From the NCBI GenBank assembly GCA_036852015.1, contig JAANDG010000223.1, forward strand, positions 124,001 to 188,000: a DNA stretch of 64,000 nt. The letters run 5' to 3'. Made by a program: the position numbers and the translations under genes. Source of the DNA: Pelodera strongyloides (lineage: Eukaryota > Nematoda > Chromadorea > Rhabditida > Rhabditidae). Below the pieces are notes generated by a model, which had not been told where the DNA came from, searched no databases, and saw nothing but the letters and a program-made list of their open reading frames with translations. Of this stretch, positions 44,500-56,220 are shown piece by piece; positions within the stretch are counted from its first letter, which is position 1, and every line of letters begins with the position of its first letter.

Positions 44500-47499
44500 G
44501 GAGAGAGGGAGGGGAGAAAGATATCATTATATATAGTATAAGCATAAGTTTCTGTCTTTGATAATAACCAAAAAGCCGCTCACTCTTCATTCTTCCAATT
44601 GAGTATTATAAAATCGTCGTCGGCTCCAGTTTTCTTCGGTATCACCAAGATCACTAAATTGGCAACAGAGCATGAGAGAACTCGTAGTGCGGGGCGAAAA
44701 CCAGGCGCCAAATTTTGCGCGGCGGCGCACCACAGGTAACAGGGTGCACGGCGGCATCGCTACGCCTTCGCCAGTTTCTCGCGAAAGGATACTCAGTAAA
44801 CACGCGAGACTGGTGAAAGCCTAGCTCTGAAAGACATGTGCGTTACTAATCGTTTTTTTCATCGTGCGTGCAACACCAAATTTTCGCTTTGTAGTTGTCA
44901 AGGGCGTTACACCATGTTTTAATTACTAGTGTCTTTAGTTTGTTCCAAAAACTTTTACGAAACAATAAGTGGATAACCAACCGACACAAACTCCGACTCC
45001 GACTAACAAATGTATAAAAAGTAGTATTCCGAGAACTGTGTAGAAAGCCGCATCATGATCGTAAGGACGGACCTAAGTGAATAAGGTTCCGGTATTTTAT
45101 TGGCTGAGTGTTCACTCGAGGTAAAGTAAGTAGGATACTTGGTGTCCAAGAGATAACAAAAAAAAACAGGTGCCTGTCTAAGTAACTGAACTCTACGGAT
45201 AAAACTGGAAAAAAGGGCTCTCTGATGTAACCCAAACTATATAACAAAGGATACTTATCCACTAGAAAAATACGGTAAAGTCGTCGTGTCCATAAAAAAT
45301 AGTTTTACTAAATTAGGTATGGACAAGCTTTGAAACAAACTCGTAAATAATTCTTTCTTTTCCATATTTAGGGAATTCAAACAAATTATAACCTTTTCTT
45401 CCGGTACTTCCACTATCAATTTGTGAAATAAACACTGTTTCAGTTTCATATTTTTGTGGAAATTTTCCGGAATCTGCATGCAATCATCATCGGAACCACA
45501 CTGCAATTGAGACTATTAATTTAAAAAGAAAATTTCAAAATGTCCTGATTTCTTAAATATCAAAATTGGTATTCTTTTGAAAAATGAAACAAGTCTGTAA
45601 AAATAAAAGGAAAAAGGTAGCATAAAATGAAAATTACATCGGGATCGTAGGGATACGTGTGCTTGGGGCATTTCTTCACGCACGTCTGAAATATGTAAAT
45701 GGATCAAAATCGTAGTTGGCTATATATTGTTGTTGTGATAAAGGCCCTTCGCATGCAGCAGGGACTCAAATCAACAGCTTATTTGTGTGATAAACGTTGA
45801 GAACAGTCAACCCTCATGACAATTAGCATAAATAGCATAAATTCAGTTGCCCACGATGCATTTCACAAACCGGCCGGTATTTCGCTTTAATTAAATAATT
45901 GAATAATACTTGCCCCGAATATTCTGTATCCTTTACATTTGAGACAGTGGGACGCGGACGGTCCTGAAGTTTAATTATACTTGTTATACATAAATAATCA
46001 CTCGCACACAAAGGGATTGATTGCTAAAGGGATTGATTCAAAGTTTGCTCAAACAAAAATGCTGGCTTTATTCCTTTGCAACAATATTCCAAATGCAAAA
46101 TGTCAAATCTCATTGCTAATCAAATCGGTCATCTGTTTCCGTTTGTATGTTCGTTTCTAACTTCATCCTCGGAAGCACACTTTTCGATGTATTTTTATAA
46201 ATAAATAAATAAACAAAATGGAAATATTGTGAGCTTGTATCCAGATTCCAATCCTATACTACCAGCTGACACCGTGCAAGAAAACACCATAACCGTACGG
46301 TAAAAGCACAGAGGTAAGTAAGCCCAGCCAAGACAACAAGAAATGAAAAAAAAAATATAAAATGTTACAAACCGACGCATCCAAACTCTGGATCGCATTG
46401 ACTGTGACAGGGCATACATGCACCGTCATCTTCGAAGTAGACGTTCTTTTCGCTAGAATTACAGTAAACTAGATTTCGGAGGAATATTCCTGTGCACGAG
46501 CAGTATTTTGGAAATAATGATAACCAAAATAAAGTATGTCATCCTCTACTGCCTGCTGACACGGCTTTTAAACTTTTGCTAAAATCTTCAATTCGCAATA
46601 ATTGTAAAGAAAACAATGCTTCTTTTTCTAGTTTATCACACATTTTCAGACACCTATTTGATCATATTATATTATGTTTCATGTGTGCTTCTTGTATTCA
46701 TTTGCGTTTTTTTATCGTGTATTATGCCCTGTCCATGTATGCGATTCGCACTTGCGAAAATGACAAATGCCTGTCCATGTTCGAGTCAATGTAAATGACA
46801 AGGTCCGGCAGCGATTTTGCATCTAGTATGGATCAATTTCAAAATAGTACTGATCTATTTGAAATAGTACGGATCTATTTCAAATAGTACGGATCTGATA
46901 CACTTTCGTTGTGGGACTATTTCAAATGCGTCATTCGCATGGGTTACGGTAGGCATTTGACATTCATGTAAAATGGCCTGAACATGGACAGGCATTGGTC
47001 ATTTTCGCAAGTGCGAATCGCAAACATGGACACGGCATTATCACTCACTCTTTTTTGCAGAAGGTCGTTATTCGCGGAGTGTTCCAAACCTTGCACGTTA
47101 TTTCGAACTCAGATGATATCAAAAGTTCCTTGCTAGTCTCGATATTCACGAGTCTATAATAAAACCTTCCAACAATAAAATAAGATACAGCCATTATTTC
47201 AACGATACTGTCACAGTAGCAAAGTAACCCGTACAAGCTTACTCGGCAGCACCTACTCATACTTGATACGACCTTTATTATGTGTAATTGTAGAGTTAGT
47301 AGGGTCGGCTACATGCCAACGGTGTGTATCATCGAAGCAAAGTACTTAGAAACGTGCGTAACTAAAAGTCACGATAAAAGGTCAATAGTGGAGTTACTTG
47401 TGAAGAAGTAAATAGTTTGCAGAGAACGTTGCACGTACTCGTGTGGGATGATCGTCCCGTTGCGCGTTCCCTCACATTTCAAACAATTGGTGTTTTTTT

Positions 47500-47556
<57 letters not shown>

Positions 47557-50040
47557 ACACGGGAGACATCGATCAGAGACAAGGAAAGTACCACTGAAAT
47601 TGAAATTGGAACTAAAGCGGTGCAATGGCCAAAAGCAACCCGAATGCCATCCACAGGCTAATTAAAATTAAAAAAAAATAAAATAAAGAGTACCGAGTTA
47701 TATCAACCGAATCCGCAGAAACGGTGCACCGGGTCCAGAAGCCGAACGAACTGGCCTTTAAAGGGTCAGGCCCATTTCAAATGACCCCTATTTCTGATGA
47801 TTCCATCTGATTCTCCATGTCAAATATAGTAGGATGCAATATTTTTCAAATTTTCAAGCGCAAAATTCACACACTATTCAGCAATTTACCGTGGGTAGTC
47901 ATACCCAACTATCTATCGCAGTTGGCACGCCCATTCGCGCTGTTTGGCCAAAATCGCAATTGCCACGCCCAATAGAGCATATTGCCCAATTAGCGCGAAG
48001 GGGCGTGACAACTGCGATAGAAAGTTGGGTATGACTGGCAATAGTAAATTGATGAATACTGCGTGATTTTTGCGCTTGAAAATTAGGAAAATATCGTATC
48101 CTACTATATTTGACATGTAGAATCAGATGGAATCATCAAAAATAGGGGTCATTTGAAATGGGCCTGACCCTTTAAACTTCACGGAGGCCAATTTTCTCGG
48201 GAAGCCGATTTATCTCCGCCAGTTTTAGCCAGCTACCAAATTTTACACATTTGGTGGGGTGAAGGGTTTCCTGACCGGGATCGAACCAACGACCGGCCGC
48301 GGGAACAAGGCGCTTGCCACTGCGCCACAAGCTAATTATGCAGACTAATTATGGACTGGACGCTCTTGGTGTTTCTGTTTTTATATATTTAGTCGTGTTG
48401 ATGGCATAATCATAACATGGGTATAATCATAACAACTGTATGCCTCGCACTCGAACTGTATAAAAAAACTACTTACCAGCCACAGCCTTTCGGCGACTGC
48501 GGTACAGCCTCACACTTCACGCCACTTTGTTTTTTTGTGGCCTGAATCATTTCTTTAATCATAGGCGCTCGGAACTCCGTAACAGACGAAACACGTACAT
48601 TCTCCAGAGCTGCGATCTCTTCTAGATCTCTCTATCTCTCTATTCTCTCTCTCTCTCTCTCTCTCTTCTCCTCCTTTCTACAACTACTGTTTCTATCTCT
48701 TCAAATTCTCCTTCACTTCCCCTCTCGTGTTGGCCCTACTTTTCTCCTTCTTTCTATCATTTTAGCTTATGTTTCCCTCCCCCCTCTCTCTCTCTCTGTC
48801 TCTCTCTCTACATCCTCACACTCTCTGAAAAATTGTTTGTTAACGGACCGAAAAAGGACGGTAAACAAGGAAAGTTATTAAGTTTAAAAATTTCCATGCT
48901 AATTCATACTGTATAACAATATCAAACCACAAGCCCAAGTGCTCGTTTAGATATACTCATTTTTGTGTCAAATGTCTACGTATTTACAGTATGGGCTAGA
49001 GTAAGCGGAGAGACCACTCGAACGAAGAGAGTCATGACTTGCGCTGGGGTGGTCTGAGGCAATTGCGTCCATGAAAGATAATTGTCCCAGTGCAAGTCTT
49101 CTTTCATTTGCTTACTTCCTCTGGCCTATACTGTAAGGTTACGGACTTGAAACAAAAATGTGCATTGCAAGCAAATATTTGAGCTTGTGATTTGATTTGG
49201 GAACATATTTGACTTTGAATTTTTTACACTGGTTAAGAATAAACTTGTGCATATATATATACACTCAGTATATTTCACTTATTATTTTCCATAATTTCCT
49301 CTTTAATATGTATTCAATAAGCAATTCATTTAATTTCCATTAATTCTTCATATTCAAGATCAATCGAATTTCGAAAGTACATTCTTAGTTTCACGCAGAT
49401 GTTTCGACGTTGAGTTAATGACTTTTGTAAAACTACATGTTAGGAAATAGTGAATAATAATAGTCGGCCCGTCTGGCCCTATTTTAGGGATCAAAATAAA
49501 ATATCACGAACTATGGAATAGAGACGCTAAAGATAGAGAGTAATTAGGAAATACAATAAATTAGACATATCCAGTAAATTAGGCCACGCCCCAGTACTTA
49601 AAAAATTGCCTTGATACATATGCTTCACGAATAAACCATCTCGACGGTGTAAATTCACATGGTGCACCGGTCCCGACTGGCGCGAAATCCCGGACCGACA
49701 CGACGACAGTAACCCGTGAGGCAACCAGTGGAGTGGAAGGGTCATCATGGACAGTGATGTTCGAGCTGTTTAGAGGCTGTAAGCGCTGATATCGGGCACA
49801 CAGTCGACTACGCAAAGCCAAGCTGCACTAGCATATTCTCTTGTCAATCTTTTGGATAAATGCATATTTTTGAAGGTTTTGGATCTTTTGGATAATGTCT
49901 GTCAGTTGTCTATTGAACACCAAATGCTGTTGACTTACGTTGAATTTGGACACCGAAGTACACAGTCGCTACGGGGAATACCTCCCTGATCCCACTGGAA
50001 GAAAAATGTAAGCACCTGTATGATATTGTTATGTAAACCT

Positions 50041-50072
<32 letters not shown>

Positions 50073-53000
50073 CGAGAGGAGAGGGAGAACTATGGAATAG
50101 AGACGCTAAAGATAGAGAGTAATTAGGAAATACAATAAATTAGACATATCCAGTAAATTAGGCCACGCCCCATAAAACCAGTACTTAAGGCCTCCCCGGC
50201 CCATTGAATTTGCCTTGAAACCGATGTAGCCTTGCTTCACGAATAAACCACTTGGACTCGACGGTGTAAATTCACAAAACTAACCTTCGTGAAGTGACGA
50301 AGTCCTTTGACCATGTCTGTGTGGGCTTTGCTGTTGTCTGTCGGGGATCTCTTTGATCTCGGTATGAGTATACATCTCATCGGATATCGCGTATCAGCCG
50401 CGTAATCTCTGAAATATCTAGGAAGTAAAAAAATTGCGAAGTGATAGTCGATCTGATCTTCACTTCGTAATGCACGGAATACTCCAATGAAACATCATGG
50501 ACAGTGATGTTACTGTTTAGTTGATACCGAAGCACAGTCGACTACAAACAATTGGTTTCTTAGTTTCTTTGTCAATCTTTTGGATAAATGCATATTTTTG
50601 AAGGTTTTGGATCTTTTGGATAATGTCTGTCAGTATGTCTATGGAACGATAATGATGTTGACTTACGTTGAATTTGGACACCGAAGCACACAGTCGCTGC
50701 GGGGAATACCTCCCTGATCCCACTGGAAGAAAAATGTATGCACATGTATGATATTTATAAAACTTGAGAGAGAGAGAGTTAGATAGAGACATAGAGAGAG
50801 GGGGGGGGGGTATCAAAATTATGTGTGGAATAATATTTCTTCCCGATAAACCACACAACGCTCCGTTTAACAGTTTGGGTACAAAATTAGTTGTAAATAA
50901 ATACCTCATACAAAAAATAATTGGCGCATTCCAAGCAGTTCACTACACCGTTTGCTTCATTATACACACATTTAGCGCAATCGGGTGGACATTTTATGCA
51001 CTTGTCATCCTTCCAATAAGTGCCTCTAAATTAAAGTTTAAAAAAATAATAATAATAGTTTATTGTCTCTGAAAAAAAAATTACGAATTATGTATCACAT
51101 CAGTAAGTTCCTCACACCGCGAAAACTTCAGAAATCTGATCTGATACGCCTGCACCACGCTGCGCTCCTCGGCCAGTCTTCGTCAGACTCTCGCCAGATT
51201 ATCGCGAGTGCACCTTTGTGAGAAAAGCGCCCTTTGGTCTAGTTTTATATCAATTACGCATTTTCTTGCAACTTCGCATCGCCTTGCTTTCATTGCGCGA
51301 AACTTTTGCGCCAGGGTTTCGCCGCGCACCAACCGCGTTTCGTCAGTGTCAGAATTATTCTGCATCCCTAGTGCCGTGGCTCATAAAGTAGGTATGATCA
51401 TGTTTGGGTTTCAATAGAATTCCGACTTCTAATTGCACTCACTCTGGACATAAGGGATAGCAATATTGTTGTAATCCGACAGTCTCCAAGTAGTAATTGG
51501 GCAGACATTCCTCACAACGCTGATTGTCCTAAACTTTTATTTTCATTATATATTACAAGGAACATTATGAATATTTCAACTGTGCCACGGGACACAACAA
51601 ATCGGTGAACGATGTCTTAAAGCGATATAACATGCTGTTTTTGAAACGTATGTTGGACAATACCCAATACCTATGTATTTGCTGAGTAAATGGTTTTATG
51701 CTAACCGTAAATGGGTCGAATTGGATTCGATTTTTTTATAATCACATTTATTTGCACATAATGCATATTTATTTATTCAACATACTTTTCAAAAACCCGC
51801 TGTTATACCGCTTTAAGTGTTAGAGGGGAATGTATTGGAATGTACCGCTTTAAATGTTAGAGTGGAATTACGAAGTTCAAGAAGTTTATAGAATAATAAA
51901 CGAACCGAACATTTAGCACATCCCATTGGGCAGTCCTCACAGGAGCCAGTTATATATGAACTATACTGCCTAAATAGTACTTTAAGATACAGTTATCGAT
52001 TTTTCTTCGAGTCGTCTAGCATTATAACTTTCCTACCCATCATACCCCACAGCAACTTACGAGGCCTGCTTATAAGAGTAAGTGATTTTATCACGCATTC
52101 AACGTGAAACTTGGCGACATCGCCGCGCCAAAAATGAGGGTCCGCCACAGCGGTGCCGCGCACTCCGCCCAAGGTGCGCGGCGGGTGCGCCGGAGTGCGC
52201 GAATGGTAAATGGCGCACCTACGGCGGTCTCATTAATTGTAATATAAACTTTACCCTTTGACGCAGTCTTTTTCCGGTTCACATCCCACTTCTTTTGCCA
52301 CCATGTTTTCCATACAACCATTCTTGTCACACTTCTAAATTAGACTACCGCTTTAAAATAATTACTAACCAGTTGCACCTACGCAATTCTTACCAAGCCC
52401 TAGGTTTTGCCCCGTTACAGTAGGAAGCGAGATGGGGTCGGCTGCTTATTGGCCGAGACGGATGACACTACTGTAACTTTAATTTTGATGAAGTCGACGA
52501 TATTGATTTCGTTTTCCCAAGTGTTTGAATTAATTTTTTAATCGTTTATTTTTGGCTTCAAAAGTATATTTCACATTGCCCAAGGTATTCCACAGAAGAA
52601 AGAGAATTTTAAATAAACTAGTTTATGCTTTCGCACTGATTGTGAGTGATTGCGAGTTCACTGGTTACGGTAATTTGCTGTCAACGCATAAAAATATTAA
52701 TTAAACATCAAACCACCACCCCCCATTAAGAACAATTACAAGTTTTCTGTTTCACTAAATTCAAACAAGTTACCGTTGCTCCTGTGCACAAATCACACAA
52801 ATGAGGGCATTTGTGGCACGCATTCGTCGTAGTATTCAGGTAATGCCCACTGAATTTTTAATTTTATTATATTAAAAACTTAATTTGTTAAAACACAAAA
52901 TAGTTAGCTCTACAGCTAACAAAGGATTATTTACAAATAAAGAGCAAATCTTTTATTTTTCTTATGTTCGTCGTTAAAAAACTACACACATCTACATTGC

Positions 53001-53658
53001 ACTTGCACATATTATTGATTATTGTATAGTATAATGCGGTAAAGATAAGAGTGATGATGACTAAATAAACTTCCAAGAAACAATGGGGGCTATTTTATTA
53101 ATAAAAACTCACATATAGCATTTAGCCGGTTCCTGCGTCCATCCCTTGGCTACCGTAAGCTGAAAGGGGAACAGGTTTTTTCATTTTTAGCACAACTATT
53201 TGTTTACACAAAGTTTCTCTAATTAATATTATAGGTTTTCAGTGTGTAGATATTCATTGTGATGCACACCCTTGTGGTGTTATTTAATAAATAAACAAAT
53301 ATAAAATAATAATAATAACGAAGCATAAAAAGATACCGGCGTAGTTCGATTTGGTGATTCTTCATGTGCAATGTTAGCCTCTAGAAAATACAGTAGACAA
53401 AAAAACAAAATGAGAGGTAAAAGTCCCCCCATGTCGTAAGATGGAAAGACTAAGAATACCTGTCTTTTTGTGCACATAATGTACTGATTTGCATATTTCC
53501 CTATTTCAAAACGCTCATCTACGTTCCCTAATTGTAATAAGTCACTATTAATCCCACCACTTAGAATCAGGAGCAAAACAAGAATAGTAAACACTTTTTA
53601 TTTTCAAATCGGTAAGCAACAATAACAAACAACAACAATGAACAATCAAATTCGACAT
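41418..53658 (-). CDS. EGFR/furin-like cysteine-rich single-pass receptor without a kinase domain
   Basis: Exons (minus): 53658..~53631, 53593..53460, 53378..53337, 53159..53113, 52849..52774, 52334..52255, 51969..51906, 51528..51443, 51025..50905, 50722..50667, 50408..50285, 48541..48477, 46452..46373, 45963..45914, 45685..45638, 45500..45393, 45072..44982, 44653..44584, about 44431-44360, 43441..43356, 43061..42981, 42756..42709, 42333..42301, 42123..42058, 41791..41728, 41560..41418; about 650 aa. A split signal peptide (VFTILVLLLILSGG core) leads into furin-like Cys repeats: CHKCPHLCDLC, CEDCPMGCAKC, CEECLPNYYLE, CIKCPPDCAKC. A second block is closest to ErbB receptors: CMPCHSQC, GPSASHCLKCKGYRIFG, TCVKKCPKHTYPYDPD. 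A membrane helix (FYTVLGILLFIHLLVGVGV) follows, then PKKTGADDDF and a Lys/Ser/Thr-rich tail of about 180 aa. No receptor-L domain and no kinase motif were found. The 45914 junction uses a GC donor. The first-exon donor, the exon 17 donor (44982) and the exon near 44400 are uncertain. The ligand is unknown. Confidence 0.72.
41924..42020. repeat. GA-rich microsatellite
   Basis: (GA)n with GGAGAGGGA interruptions, in a receptor intron. Confidence 0.9.
42342..42512. repeat. TTAA-flanked palindromic element (AGTCGTACTG type)
   Basis: The ends are TTAAAGTCGTACTG and inverted CGGCTTTAA. The arms GGAATGCATATGATA and CTTTGCATAGG face each other. Confidence 0.8.
44459..44512. repeat. GA microsatellite
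   Basis: Nearly pure (GA)n in a receptor intron, close to the exon near 44400. Confidence 0.9.
44685..44800. repeat. GC-rich dispersed repeat, relative of 32180-32345
   Basis: GCGGGGCGAAAACCAGGCGC, TTTTGCGCGGCGGCGCACC and TTCGCCAGTTTCTCGCGAAA match the family words. Confidence 0.55.
45795..45891. repeat. Half copy of a TTAA palindromic element
   Basis: Only the right arm is present: GATGCATTTCACAAACCGG followed by CCGGTATTTCGCTTTAA. Confidence 0.75.
46724..47038. repeat. Inverted-repeat element (CATGTTC type), copy 2
   Basis: TGCCCTGTCCATGTATGCGA with its inverse at the right. Internal ATCTATTTCAAATAGTACGG units are tandemly repeated. Related to 15887-16194. Confidence 0.85.
47493..47555. 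repeat. Poly(T) run
   Basis: About 60 T with one C, in a receptor intron. Confidence 0.95.
47690..48345 (-). mobile_element. tRNA-derived SINE interrupted by a TTAA element
   Basis: On the minus strand the head (about 48345-48270) has box A TGGCGCAGTGGCAAG and box B GGTTCGATCCC. The body runs to about 48176, then the element 47758-48175 intervenes, and the tail continues from 47757 (CCAGTTCGTTCGGCTTCTGG...GGTGCACCGTTTCTGCGGAT). The tail matches the deleted copy at 34240. Confidence 0.8.
47758..48175. mobile_element. TTAA-flanked palindromic element inside a SINE
   Basis: TTAAAGGGTCAGGCCCATTTC and inverted GAAATGGGCCTGACCCTTTAA ends. The arms extend over 200 bp each (GTCAAATATAGTAGGAT, GTAGTCATACCCAACT and inverses). 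Confidence 0.92.
48642..48810. repeat. CT-rich microsatellite tract
   Basis: Two (CT)n blocks (about 48642-48675 and 48782-48810) with pyrimidine-rich sequence between, just downstream of a receptor exon on the plus strand. Confidence 0.85.
49509..50740. repeat. Tandem segmental duplication inside the receptor gene
   Basis: Copy 1 begins at 49509 and copy 2 at about 50087, both with AACTATGGAATAGAGACGC. Both copies also carry CATCATGGACAGTGATGTT (49745 and 50494), TTTTGAAGGTTTTGGATC and the same 56-bp coding exon (49994..49939 and 50722..50667). Copy 2 also contains the exon 50408..50285, which copy 1 lacks. Confidence 0.88.
51140..51345. repeat. GC-rich dispersed repeat, inverted relative of 32180-32345
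   Basis: The reverse complement contains TGCGCGGCGAAACCCTGGCG and CAATTACGCA-type text with flanking CTCGCCAG words. Confidence 0.55.
51617..51816. repeat. TTAA-flanked palindromic element (AGCGATATAACA type)
   Basis: TTAAAGCGATATAACATGC and inverted CGCTGTTATACCGCTTTAA. An extra TACCGCTTTAA lies 30 bp further right. Confidence 0.85.
52085..52235. repeat. GC-rich dispersed repeat (GCGACATCGCCGCG type)
   Basis: Shares GCGACATCGCCGCG and GGTGCGCGGCGGGTGC-like words with about 14795-14930. Confidence 0.55.
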
Positions 53659-53668
53659 ATACCTGAAA
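53659..53668 (-). promoter_or_regulatory. Probable spliced-leader acceptor, receptor gene
   Basis: On the minus strand TTTCAG|GTAT then ATG. It supports 53658 as the start. Confidence 0.5.
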
Positions 53669-53850
53669 CTAACGACGGTTTGAAGAAAACTCTAAAATTC
53701 CAAATGGGCTGAGTGCTCTAACGCTTAATAGGCCCATTAACCAACAATTTTGAGTTATTCACCTCATAGACATTCTGTTTCATTTAACATACGTATAGAG
53801 TGACATGCTCATATAACACAGAATGATATAAAAAATATAAAACACAAAAA

Positions 53851-55917
53851 TTAGGCCAGATCAAAGTCATCCCTCTCTCCGTTATATTCCAAAACTTGTT
53901 GTCGGATCTTCGAAGTGCGACACCAAGTGATCATGTCTTCCTAGAATAATTAGGGAATATAATAGGTCCTTACATGCTTATCCATCTTGGACTGACCTTG
54001 TGATTATGTGTTATGCCATCAATCAATAAACTATCATTATATGAGTGTTCGGAAAAACAATAAAAGCAAAATGTGATACATCATTTTGATGGCACAGTTC
54101 TCATCTACGCTTTTTGGAACTAAACTGAAAGTGTTCTTTTTCACCTGGAGGTGGTTGGAGATGGTTTCTTTAGCTTGGTGATAGACCGTTTTAATAAAAC
54201 ACCATGTTTCGGTCAAATATATTAATTTCGAATTGCTTGATTGCTTCCGGAAGTGGTCAAAACCAAACCGGAAGTGGTTCGTGCGTGTTTTCACGGACCA
54301 AACTGTACCCCTGGCTGGGTCCAACTATTCAATAATAATACAAAAAAGTTACCATTGCGCGGGTGACAATAAAAGCCGGATCTGTGACCAATTTGACACC
54401 AACACGCACGTGGCCTTGCTCAACCTAAAAGTTCATGTTAATTGGTGTCTTATTGTTTGTCTTGCGAGTATAAAAACCTACCTTTTCTTTCCGTCTTGCT
54501 GCTCTTCCGAGCACTTTATTTTGCATGTTTTTTTGTGTGAATAACGTATATTTATATAGATATATCGATATATGTACCCACTAATTGATGTTAATATTAA
54601 TATATCACACTTTACGTAGCCAGGTCTGATTACATCATTGAAAAGATATTCTTGGTTTCACACTCACAAACCCAACGTATGTTTAAAGCGTATTTAAAAA
54701 GACTGACAAATTCACTGGCTTGTCTGACAGTGGGAACCATTCCAGAGAATTTCATCGCAACAGGCAACCGACGACGAGCAAAAGAGGCACCCGAAACCTG
54801 AAATCGAATCATATTGTGATGTAGCATGTAGCAGCCGATGCAGTTTACAGACTCGAGATGCAGATCAAGAAAAGGTTTTAACAGCGCACATTTATACTCA
54901 TTTTCTAGTTTCATGAGTTCACATTTATCTTTGTTTTATTCATCTGCTTGAGGAGGATCACAGACTTCATCAAAATTCCGGAGAAACTGAAACTTGACCT
55001 AAGCCTACGGTATGGGCCCCATTAAATATAATCACGAGAAATTATAATACATACGTATAGAACAATGCAAGAACGAAAAAAGAGAAAGAATACCTTTGAC
55101 GCTCTTTCGAGTGTATCAGCCGAGGGAATAAGTCCAAATGAATACAATTTTCCAATCAATTGTTTAGTTTTCTCAAATTTGAATTGGTCTTGAGGCGGCA
55201 GTTCCATGATCTTCGCGGCCAAATTTCGAATCTATAACAGAACATAAATGTAGACAAATTCTGAACTTTTGCGAAAGTCCGACAGCATACAGCACCAACG
55301 TAGATCAGGTCCTACGCACTAACCCCCTAACTTTATTGACGTTACTGACGTCCAGTACAAAAACTAAGAACACCAATACTATAAAATGAAACCTAAATTT
55401 AATAGCTTTTTTTTGTACTGAAAGTCAAGTGGGAAACTCGACGATGTATGAACATTCTGGGTTTACTGGAACAAATGTGGGATCTTCCCAAACCCTAGTG
55501 CAAATACACGCTTTGGTTGCTCGTATATATCTTAACAGCATCGTATGGCATCATATGTTTTAGAGGCATTGCTTCTGACTGCACAAATAAGTCCGAAATA
55601 AGCAATGGGACGGTACTAAACCGCCTCCTCGTGGGTTTTGTAGAAACTGCATTACTTTTCTATGAGTTAAAAAACGCTTACATCAACAGCCAGTCTGTTG
55701 TACAGTGCGTAATGCTCACGCTTCGTTACATGGTACTTTCGCATCATATCGGATTGTTTATTTTGTTGATCGACCTGAAAAGAAAACAATTACATCATCT
55801 GGGTAAACTTTCCCATTTAAAGTGAGTGCCATTAAATAAAGACTAACGAACCTCCCAAGTGATGAAGTCTGTCTTACGAAGAAGCTTCTTTTCGGAGAAC
55901 TTCAGCTTACGAACCAT
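53851..55917 (-). CDS. imp3: U3 small nucleolar ribonucleoprotein IMP3 (S4-domain protein)
   Basis: Exons (minus): 55917..55852, 55774..55682, 55231..55094, 54797..54708, 54424..54353, 53940..53851. All are phase 0 and give 182 aa, against about 184 in vertebrates. IMP3 is part of the Mpp10-IMP3-IMP4 module of the small-subunit processome; it holds U3 snoRNA against pre-18S rRNA in the nucleolus. Seen: N-terminal MVRKLKFSEKKLLRKTDF, KREHYALYNRLAV, the S4 RNA-binding block ASFARRRLPVAMK and EQGHVRVGVKLVTDPAFIV, and the conserved end RQQVLEYNGERDDFDLA. TTTCAG lies nine bases before the ATG on the minus strand, a likely trans-splice site. The gene ends 193 bp upstream of the receptor ATG on the same strand, so an operon-like pair is possible. 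Confidence 0.96.
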
Positions 55918-55932
55918 CTTGTTGACTGAAAC
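55918..55932 (-). promoter_or_regulatory. Probable spliced-leader acceptor, imp3
   Basis: On the minus strand TTTGTTTCAG followed by eight or nine bases and the ATG. Confidence 0.55.
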
Positions 55933-56220
55933 AAAGCATATAAAATTGAGCTTGGTACATATAAAACAACATGAGTTTATACGGATAAAAGCGTGATCGA
56001 AAGGAATTACGTTGTTCGCACTAAACAATTGCGCAGTAACTTGAAAATGTCATTTCGAGAAGCAAACGCGTTTCTACAAAATCGACTCGATGTCCATGTC
56101 TGAACAGCACAAATATGAAGAGATTACTTATTCGCTACGTGTGTAATTCATTGGTCTTTTGCTATTGACTATGGACGGATTAGAGAACGTTGTTCGAAAA
56201 GGGTACCAAGCAAAAGAGTA

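Noticed and set aside
47369..47654. Lys-rich frames
   Set aside because: They translate the poly(T) run on the minus strand.
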